Origin: Cryptomeria japonica
Taxonomy: Eukaryota; Streptophyta; Pinopsida; Cupressales; Cupressaceae
NCBI RefSeq assembly: GCF_030272615.1
Contig: NC_081412.1
Coordinates: 105,016,796-105,080,795 of the forward strand
Direction of reading: 5' to 3'
Length of the DNA stretch: 64,000 nucleotides
Program-made: the position numbers and the translations under genes
Notes under the pieces: model-generated
What the model saw: only the letters and a program-made list of their open reading frames with translations
Databases searched by the model: none
What the model was told of the DNA's origin: nothing
Shown: piece after piece, positions 55,842-64,000 of the stretch
Numbering within the stretch: position 1 is the first letter of the stretch
How the letters are laid out: every line of letters starts with the position of its first letter

Positions 55842-57468
55842 TGATGCCTTTTGATGCTTCTCCCTTGTTTCTCCCCTCTCCAAGTCCCAAATGAGTGTAG
55901 CTCTCAGCTTTTAGCACTATCCATGGATGCCATATGGAGATTCAAGATGGTTGAATATGATAAACAAATGCTATGCAAGTGTAGATAGTGATGCTATGAA
56001 AAAGCTCTATGCTAATACCAGTATAACAACAATACTCTAATGCTTTTTTTCTTTGCTTGAGGAGAAGGGTTCTATTTATAAAAGAAATGGGGAAATGAAG
56101 GGTTAAGATTGAGTAATCTTAACAAGGGTTAGGATTGAAAGATATTCAGTCCATGTGAGACTTTCAACCCAATCCCATGTTGACAAGTGTCACCATGAGG
56201 AGGCTTGAGAGGAGAGATAAGGAGCATTAAATGCTTGAAGGGACATGATGGTTACCCTAGTCAAAGAAATAAATGCTTTGAAGAGACACATGGGTTACAT
56301 GAGGGTTAAGTTAGGGGTCAAAGTCCTTAACCATGGGTGCAAGTGGAATTAACCATTAATGGTCATGTAAGATCCATAAGTGGTTTGGAAGACTTTAGAG
56401 GTTAATTTGTTGAACACACAAAGCATTAATTGATTTTCAAAGACTTTGGAGTCTTTGAGAAGTGACTCCAATTTTCTTAGGAATGTGACAATATTTAGGG
56501 GATGGATTAGGTTAATTAGGAAAGGTTTAGAAGAATCTAGAAGGGGTTTAGGCATGCAAGTGGATTTTGTAGGAAAATGCAAGTGGGAGAAATTTTGGTA
56601 TTTTCAATTAAAATAAAATCATTTATTTCAATTAAATGGTGTAATTTGCATTTGGATAAATATTCAAATAAATATTAATTTATTTAAATGAGAAAAAGGA
56701 AGATAAAGCATTAAAATGCTTGAAGACTTTGAGGGAAACCATTAAAGGCTTGAAGACTTTAAGGAAAACCATTAAAGTCTTAAGAAGACTTTAAAAGAAG
56801 CCATTAAGTTTGAAGACTTTAAAGCCATCAAGTTTGAAGACTTTAAGGGAAACCATTAAAGGCTTGAAGACTTTAAGGAAAACCATTAAAGTCTTAAGAA
56901 GACTTTAAGGGAAGCCATTAAGTTTGAAGACTTTAAAGCCATCAAGTTTGAAGACTTTAAGGGAAACCATTAAAGGTTTCAAGTGGGTGAGGATAAATAG
57001 GATTTTAAATAAATAATTTATTTAAAATAGTTGTGCAACTTGCTTTTGTAGGAAAATACAAGTGGGTGGAGGATAAAGGTGATTTAAATAAATTATTTAT
57101 TTAAAATAATTATGCAACTTGCATTTGTAGGAAAATACAAGTGGGTAGAGGATAAAGGTGATTTAAATAAATGTTAATTTATTTAAATGTGAGAGGTGGG
57201 ATTTTTGGGGGAATTTAAATAAATATTAATTTATTTAAATGTGAGAGAAGATTTAATTAGACAAATATGATTTATTTATTTAATTAATGGTCTGAATTTG
57301 GTTAAGTGAATTAAATCAAATAAATTGAATAATTTATTTAATTAATAGGAGAAGAGGGTTAAGATGAATTAATTAAATATTAATTTAATTAATTATTAAT
57401 TGATGGTTAAATAATCAAATAAGTACTAAGTATTCATTTAATTAAGTGGACAGATTTATGTGAGTACA
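55842..57468 (-). repeat. TE-E LTR (shortened)
   Basis: On the minus strand it starts TGTACTCACATAAATCTGTC. About 1.63 kb, lacking roughly 190 bp at its 3' end compared with TE-C. It contains two tandem copies of a 114-bp unit (56747-56974) in place of the ~61-bp array of TE-C, plus AT-rich inverted repeats (57000-57440). Confidence 0.85.
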
Positions 57469-57481
57469 TTTGCCCCTCTTT
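57469..57481 (-). other. TE-E polypurine tract
   Basis: On the minus strand AAAGAGGGGCAAA directly before the LTR start, as in TE-C. Confidence 0.83.
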
Positions 57482-57514
57482 GAGACGATGCGGTTTTATC
57501 ACGTCGTTTCAAAG
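57478..57514 (-). other. 37-nt inverted repeat abutting the TE-E PPT
   Basis: Same hairpin as at 32294-32330: arms CTTTGAGACGATGCG and CACGTCGTTTCAAAG, loop GTTTTAT. Position 9 of the stem changes from T-A to C-G relative to TE-C. Confidence 0.6.
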
Positions 57515-59906
57515 AAAGAAAAATAGGTGTGAAGAAATATGCCCCATAAATGTAAATTTAATGAGTGGTATGCCCCCTCGAGAGATGGGTCAAATTTTTT
57601 TGAAAAATCGAGCGATCTTTCAAAAAAGAATGAAAAGTGGAGGGGAGGTAGAATAGAAGAAATTAGAACTAATGATGAAAGAATGGGAGAAAATGGAGTG
57701 AATATGAAGAAACAACAAGCCAACGAGTACCCCGAGGTCATGCAAGAGATACATAGTAGATGTAGTGTGGGGTTTGGATTGATGCTATACAATTGATCAA
57801 AATTGGTTGGACAATCTGGTGCAATCGGTTTAATTGCCCCGGTCAAGTCAAAGCGTGACAGTTGATGTCAGTTGGTCGCTTGGACATGATAAAGTCTGAG
57901 TAAGTGAATCAAAGTGACCTAATGTGACTTAGACAATTGATATAATTGCCTGATGAAGTCAAGGTATATGAAGAAAAATACTCATTGAGACGTAGACAAT
58001 TGATGTAATTGTCTATTGGATTGTGTTTGATTGGTTGATCAATTGATAGTGTGTGCGTGTGATGGATGGTTGTGGGGAATCATGGCAACCCCATTGAGAC
58101 TAGGTCATTGTGATAAATGCCTGATGTAGTCTAGGATTACCATAATCGATTACCTATTGAGACCCGAAGATACTTGATCAGAGTATCTGTTGATAGTCTA
58201 GGTGTGTAGGAGTCGATGTATCTGTGTAGACAGAGTAACTAGCTTAATTTTGTGGATGAGTGAGGATGGGAAGCGATGAAGGGATTAGGATGATGTTGAT
58301 GATCAAGATAGGGAGGGTGAGGGGGGATTTGATGTTAGATAGAAGATATGGAGTACTAGGACCGAGTCCTATGGAAGAAGATGAGTAAAATAGAGTATGC
58401 ATTATTATGACTATGTATGCATGATATGCAGCTATTATGAATGTATGGATGGGTGGAATGCAATGAAATGCAATATATATAGATGAGATGGAATGATGGT
58501 CCATGATGCTTTATTTTTCATCATTGAGCTTTAAAATGTTGTAAGAAAATACAAGCAACTTGACATAAAGATTCAAGATGACCAGAGTATTTCTTACATG
58601 GATTTTATATAGCAAGTTAATACAAGCAACTTGATATAACGGATCAAGTTGACCTGAGTATTGCTTGCGGAACAGACAAGGATTATCTCCTTTCATGCAT
58701 GACTTGGATCGTCCTCCTTGATCTTAGGCTGATCATATCCTGAGACAAGTGCATACTGTAATAAGAGATAAAACCTTTATCCAGTTTGGATGAGGTAGGA
58801 GGAACCAAAGAAAGAGAATTGTACCTGCAAACAAACAATATATACATAAAGAATAAAGAATATGGATCCTTGGTAATGGTTCATGCTCATATGGTCGAGG
58901 TATACGCTATAGTCAGCAAGCCGTAGTGATCTATGACTGTATTTTTGCCTATGATCACATAGCTTAGTGAACTTCCCATGTAGACACCATTAGTACATGC
59001 CCCAGAACTTCATCAAAATAATGCGCTGAAGATACACAAACAATGTTGTAGGAACCTGATATATAAATGAATGAATTACTTCACAAATCAACCAAGTATT
59101 TGATAGCTTAACACAATTTTCTTGTCAAAGAAAATGTCATTTTGTCTTTGTTTTGGGTAAGGAAGGATGCATCCTTGTTGAAGACAGTTTGTTGTGTAGA
59201 TTGTTGATGTTGTTTGGTTTGATTGATAAATGGTCATTTTGTTAAGTGATCATTGTGCGAGGATTTTTTTCAATGCTTGTTTGGTATCTGGGCGGACGAG
59301 TATGTACAATGTGTTGCCATGTTTTTGTGTGCTTTTCGATGTTTTTTGATGTTTTTGGATTTTGAATTGTTTTGAATGTTTTTGGATTTTGAAGTGTTTT
59401 GGATGTTTTTGGATTTTGAATTGTTTTGAATGTTTGTGGATTTTGTGAGATAGTTTTAAATGAAGAACTTTAATGAATCACAAGACAATGTAGAATCCAC
59501 TTCCATCAATAGTTTAAGGGAATTGCCCCCAGTTTAGACATGACTATAAAAAAGTGGGATGCAGGATGCATGTAGTACTTTCTTGGATTTGTAGATTTAT
59601 AACAAGCCATTGTTTATGGATGGATGGATGTATGTATGAAGTAGATGTGATCGCAACAAGTTTTAAAGACAATGGAGCCATAGCCTTTTACGAGTGGCGC
59701 CTATTTGCCAGGTTTTCACCATTGCACTTACCCAAGGTGCCACCGGAGTGGTTGTTCATTGTTTGGATGCATGATTTTTCTCTTTACTATTTTGATTTTT
59801 TTTTACTTTTTTTATTTTTTTTATTTATTTTTTGTATTTTCTTCAGGACATTTTTCTGGATGTTTTTGGTATTTTCTGATATGCAGGGGAGCCTGATGCT
59901 CTGTAC
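57515..59906 (-). other. TE-E 3' untranslated region (~2.4 kb)
   Basis: Aligns with 32331-34493 in TE-C. It has tandem repeats of about 32 nt based on GTTTTTGGATTTTGAA (59340-59450). No domain-bearing frame on either strand. Confidence 0.65.
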
Positions 59907-59909
59907 AGC

Positions 59910-61235
59910 TTAGGTATAAAACCGTTTGAGGTGCATGCTGTTAATTGGATCTGTGAGCGGTTCTCCTTTTGATGTAGCCAACTGATATGCCCCGAACCCG
60001 AACACAGCAGTGACAACATATGGGCCCAGCCAGTTTGATTCAAACTTGCCCTGATGTTCTCTGTTTGGTTGGTTGCGAGGATTCTCTCGTAGAACAAGAT
60101 CACCTACCTCAAATGTATGAGATCTAACTCGGTGATTGTAGCTTCTACTCATGCGTTGCTGATAGGCTTTGAGGTGATTGTATGCAGCTTGTCGCTTCTC
60201 ATCAAGTAATTCTAAGTCTTGGAGGTGTGAGACTCTGTATGCTTCATCATCGATGAGATTGTGCAAGGAAACTCATAATGATGGTATCTCGAGCTTAATA
60301 GGCAAGATAGCTTCTGCACCATAGACCAACGAATAAGGAGTTGCACCTATAGGGGTTTGAATGCTAGTTCGATATGCCCATAGCGCTGGATTTAGTTGAA
60401 CATGCCAATCATGGCCGACATCATTGACTGTCTTCTTGAGGATTCTTAATATGTTTTTATTTGATGCTTCAGCCTGACCATTGGCTTGTGGGTAGTAGGG
60501 AGTGGAAAAGCGATGTTGGATGTGAAATTTCTCACAAAGTTCACGGACATCCTGATTTTTGAAAGGAAGACCGTTATCTGTGATGATGGACATGGGCACA
60601 CCATATCGGCAGATGATGTAGTTGAGGATGAATGAGGCGATCTACTTGCCGGTGACTTGGGTAAGTGGAACAGCTTTGATCCACTTTGTGAAATATTTGG
60701 TGGCGGTAATAATGAATTTATGGCCATTGGATGAAGATGGATGAATCTTACCCACAAGGTCAAGGCCCCATTGACAAAAAGGCCATGGTGTTGTGATTGG
60801 TTGCAGTTTCTGGGCTGGTGCATGTATTAGGTTGCCATGAACTTGACATTTTTTGCATTTTCTAACAAAGTAGTAGGAGTCTTTTTCCATAGATGGCCAA
60901 TAGTATCCATTATGCAGGAGTTTCTTGGCTAGTGACGGACCACTTGCATGGGTTCCACAAATTCCTTCATGTACCTCTTCCAAAGCCTTTGTTATCTCAC
61001 CTTGTTCCAGACATCGAAGGAGAGTACCATCAAGACTGCATCGGTATAGGGTTTCAGCAATAATGGTATATTGAGCAGTTTGGCGAATGAAGGTTTTACA
61101 TTGGTTATTTGATTGGTCAGGAGGTAGGGTGTGATCACGGAGATAGGTGTAGAATTCACCGTACCATGGGGAGTTATAACCGACAAGGTGACATATCATC
61201 TCAGATTCCAGGATATCATAAGCGGGAATCCAAAG
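59910..61235 (-). pseudogene. TE-E integrase (frame kept, two internal stops)
   Basis: Zinc region HEGICGTHASG and VRKCKKCQVHG. Catalytic core: WGLDLVGKIHPSSSNGHKFI (first Asp), ITDNGLPFKNQDVRE (second Asp), YYPQANGQAEASNKNI (Glu). C-terminal domain: HTFEVGDLVLRENPRNQPN, GKFESNWLGPYVV and MHLKRFYT before the natural TAA. No chromodomain is seen. Stops are TAG at 60642-60644 (TE-C has CAG) and TGA at 60273-60275 (TE-C has CAG); TAG 61236-61238 ends the preceding RNase H block. All catalytic residues are present, so the stops are the only visible defects. Confidence 0.92.
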
Positions 61236-62192
61236 CTATTCTACCAAGAAATCGTAGCGTGTTGAATTTTGTGGAAGATCTAGGAGAGATGCGATGGTAG
61301 CCATAGCATCAGCAGCTCGATTATGATCTCTAGGTATCTGCTCAAAGGAAATTGTAGTAAATGGTGACTTTAGATTGTCCACCATTTTCTTGTATGGCAT
61401 GAGTTTATCATCCTTTGTTTGATATTCATTAGTTGCTTGTCGAATGACCAGTTGTGAGTCACCATATACTTGTAGTTCTTGTAATTTCCATTGTACGGCT
61501 AGCTTGAGTCCTGTGATCAAGGCCTCATATTCTGCTATGTTGTTAGTGCATGGAAATGTGAGCCTGTAAGACTTCAGGATGTTGTCACCTTGAGGTGTGA
61601 TAAATAGAATGCCTGCCCCCGAGCCATGCTTAGTGTATGAACCATCAAAGTATAGTTTCCATGGTTGTGCTGTTGTGATCATGAATATCTCTTCATCTGG
61701 AAAATTGGAAATGAGAGGATGATCACCTATGAGAGGTGCATCGGCCAACTGATCTGCAATGACTTGACCTTTGATAGCTTTGCGGTCTACATACTCGATG
61801 TCAAATTCACTTAGAATCATTACCCATTTGGCCAAGCGACCTGTCAATGCTGCTTTGCTGAGTAAATACTTGAGTGGATCAATCTTTGCAATGAGTTGTA
61901 CTTTGTGTGTTAACAGATATTGCCTTAGTTTAGTGGCTGCCAGGATTACTGCTAAGCAAGCTCGCTCAATAGGTGTGTAATTGAGTTCATAGCCCACCAG
62001 TGTGTGAGAGATGTAGTAAACAACACACTCTTTTCCTTCTGCATTATGTTGTGCCAGTAGTACACCCAATGTTGTACTGGTTGCTAAGATATAGAGTAAC
62101 AATGGTCTACTTGGATCTGGTGGGATCAGCAATGGTGGTTTCATGAGATAGTCTTTAAGTGTCTGAAATGCTTGCTAGCATCGGGCATCCCA
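61236..62192 (-). pseudogene. TE-E RNase H plus second archaeal-type RNase H
   Basis: A 302-codon open frame (62144 down) preceded by QAFQTLKDYL. The first ~130 residues are the RT-linked RNase H (LLLYILATSTTLGVLLAQHN, LAKWVMILSEFDIEYVDRKA). Residues ~160-300 are the archaeal-type RNase H with LYFDGSYTKHGSGAG (Asp), NNIAEYEALITGL (Glu), YGDSQLVIRQ (Asp) and HNRAADAMA (Asp), a complete catalytic set. It digests RNA in RNA-DNA hybrids during replication. Bounded by TAGs at 62175-62177 and 61236-61238. Confidence 0.92.
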
Positions 62193-63113
62193 CTAAAAGC
62201 GGATGTTCTTATGTAGCAGGTGTGTGAATGGGTGACACTTATCAGCCAATTGTGCAATGAATCTTCGGATGGATTGAAGCTGCCCTTGTAATGTCCTTAG
62301 TTGACTGATATTCTTTGGTGGTGGCATATCCATGATTGCTTTTACCTTTGTTGGGTCGACCTCAATACCTTTGCTTGAGACAATGTATCCTAGAAGCTTC
62401 TCGGAGGTCACTCCAAAGACACATTTCTTTGGGTTGAGTCGAACACAGTATTGTTCCAGTCTATCAAAGATTTTATCTAAGATGTGAAGATGCCCTTCTC
62501 TGGTAAGTGATTTTGCTAGTAAGTCATCAACATAATCTTCCATCATAGTATGCATCATGTCATGGAAGATGGTGGTCATTGCTCTTTGATAGGTTGCTCC
62601 TGCATTCTTTAGACCGAAGGGCATTACATTCCAGCAATATGTGCCCCATGGACATGTGAAGGTTGTCTTATGTTGGTCCTCTGGTGCGATCTTTATCTGA
62701 TTGTATCCTGAAAAGCCATCCATGAGTGAAAGCATGGCATGTCCTGCTGTCAGATCCACTATGATGTCGATAGTTGGAAGGGGGAAGTCATCCTTAGGAC
62801 AGGCCTTATTCAGATCTCTGAAGTCAGTACAAATGCGGATGCCCCCTTTTGGTTTGTCGACAGGCACAATATTGGAGATCCATTCTGCATAATCAATTGG
62901 TCTAATGAAACCAACATCTAGGAGTTTCTTGAGTTCTGTTTTGACTAGTACTGCAATTTGAGGATGCATCTTACGAAGCTTCTGCTTGACAGGTTTGGCT
63001 CCTTCTGCGATGGTGAGGTGATGCATGACTAAATCAGGATCAAGCCCAGGCATGTCTGCATATGACCATGCAAAGTTGATCTGACACTTCTGGAAGAAAT
63101 CTATAAACTTAGG
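62193..63113 (-). pseudogene. TE-E reverse transcriptase (intact catalytic motifs)
   Basis: The 286-codon open frame runs from MPGLDPDLVMHH; the frame extends upstream to 63113. Gypsy RT motifs: VGFIRPIDYAEWISNIVPVD, GIRICTDFRDLNKACPKDDF, MLSLMDGFSGYNQIKIAPED, CWNVMPFGLKNAGATYQRAM and YVDDLLAKSL with both catalytic Asp, then RLNPKKCVFGVTSEKLLGYI. It ends at TAG 62193-62195, where TE-C has CAA (FQWD). It is the best-preserved RT of the three Tat-like copies. Confidence 0.93.
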
Positions 63114-64000
63114 CTATTCCTCTTGAGTGAGAAGAGATGCTAGATGTATGAGATGAGGATTTTCAAGAGTCCCCACATTGTATTCTTTGGTTTCCTCGAT
63201 GAGAATCATTGATCGTTCCTGTTGTGCATTAGCAGGGAGAATGTCAAACCCTTCATCCTTAGGTGCCTCAGAGAGGTTTTCACCATTGGATACGCTCTTT
63301 CTTTTTACTTTTGTTGGATCAAACAGTGCCACAGTGTGGTTTTCACTAGAAGATCCATGTTTTATTGTTATATGTTTGCAGCTGAAAGGTTTAGCATCCA
63401 CCCCAAAGTATGTTGTGCTATTAAGTTCAATGGCGAATCCAGCTTTGTGATCCCCGCTTGGTAAGTTATCCCTTAATTCCAAAAAGTCAATGATGGCCTC
63501 ATCATTTTGGAAGAAGTCAAGGCATGTGGAATTTGGTTGGTTCCATTCGATGAGTTCAGGGTGGATAATGGGCATTATTTCATCGATTAGGTTCAGTGCG
63601 TTAGATGTATTAGTGAGGGTTAAGACGTTATGGTGAAGGTCATTAATGGTACTCTCCCTATCAGAATCAGGCATAGGATGAGACGTAGGGTCTGTGGAAG
63701 ATGTTTCCAGTTCAGGAACCCAAGTGGTCTTTATCTGTGCTTCTCCGTAAATAGGGATGTTTTTGCATGGTGGAGGTGGTGATGTGTCTTCCTCATCTGA
63801 AGTGTTAAGCTGTACAGAATCAAATTCCCACTCATGTGAGTCGGTCTCTGAGTCACTTTCCAGCATCCGATTACTATACCATACTACGATGTCTTTTGAG
63901 TTAAATACTGCAGGTGTGATTGGTTGATGTACCTTTGTAGTGATTAGTGCTGCAGGAAGGTTGATGGGGATCAAGGAATCTGGTATAGGGAGTATCGGTA
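63114..64000 (-). pseudogene. TE-E protease-RT linker (continues past the window edge)
   Basis: A 286-codon open frame from 63974; the reading continues to the window end. It contains VFNSKDIVVWYSNRML, SDSETDSHEWEFDSVQLNTS, INDLHHNVLTLTNTSNALNL, HPELIEWNQPN, then FLELRDNLPSGDHKAGFAIE, NSTTYFGVD and KHGSSSENHTVALFDPTKVK. The region is strongly conserved with TE-C and partly with TE-A. No known domain is recognised; it may be a structured spacer. TAG at 63114-63116 lies where TE-C has Gln. Confidence 0.75.

Larger units (their letters stand above)
55661..64000 (-). mobile_element. TE-E: Tat-like Gypsy element, LTR flanked by internal sequence on both sides; runs off the window
   Basis: On the minus strand, reading from the right edge: linker, RT, RNase H, archaeal-type RNase H, integrase, 3' UTR, PPT and LTR (55842-57468), then a leader fragment (55661-55841) that in TE-C lies next to the 5' LTR, not the 3' LTR. 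This suggests a tandem element or recombinant sharing one LTR, cut at 55661. Very similar to TE-C. The pol frame from 64000 to 59910 has no frameshift and six stops. Confidence 0.85.

Noticed and set aside
1-64000. tRNA or rRNA genes
   Set aside because: I saw no cloverleaf with A/B boxes and no rRNA signature on either strand. The tRNA-like pieces are only primer-binding sites of 12-18 nt.

Overview
The window looks like plant nuclear DNA, most likely from a gymnosperm (probably a conifer). It is AT-rich and holds one intron-containing plant transcription-factor gene. Almost all the rest is LTR retrotransposon sequence of two plant lineages: Copia, and a Gypsy lineage with a second, archaeal-type RNase H as in Tat elements. 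The gymnosperm assignment is an inference from repeat density, long (1.2-1.9 kb) LTRs and nesting; no marker here proves it.

Layout. 1-5080: intergenic sequence with an ~0.8 kb diverged direct repeat; the left copy is split by a 1,189-bp solo LTR with a perfect 5-bp target-site duplication (TSD). 5781-8222: the only host gene I can support, a six-exon GARP/G2-like MYB-type transcription factor of about 350 residues. 8223-15838: intergenic sequence with a Gypsy-type LTR plus primer-binding site (9321-10525) and a Copia solo LTR (13881-15319, TSD ATTTT).

15839-55650 is a Tat-like Gypsy element on the + strand (TE-A), opened by two insertions. TE-B (16435-23893, +, Copia, TSD CATCT) lies in its 5' LTR. 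TE-C (30410-52063, -, Tat-like Gypsy, TSD GTACC) lies between its protease and reverse transcriptase. TE-C is itself opened by TE-D (37463-45101, -, Copia, TSD TAATA) inside its reverse transcriptase. TE-A is broken off inside its integrase at about 55650. After a 10-bp filler comes TE-E (55661 to the right edge, -), a close relative of TE-C whose LTR is flanked on both sides by internal sequence. The insertion order A, then C, then D, with B independently into A, follows from the nesting.

Coding state. All five elements are broken, but differently. TE-E keeps one reading frame for more than 4 kb with only six stops (five TAG, one TGA). TE-D has seven in-frame stops, all TAG. Most of these fall at Gln or Trp codons of related copies, the pattern expected from deamination at methylated CHG/CG sites. 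TE-C and TE-E share one TAG at the same codon, which suggests the family was copied while already defective. TE-C also carries a G-patch-like domain after the protease, and all three Tat-like elements share a conserved protease-RT linker of unknown function.

I found no tRNA, rRNA, CRISPR array or bacterial-type operon. Boundaries, TSDs, PBS and PPT sites were read directly from the bases; family names rest on recognised motifs, not on a database search.
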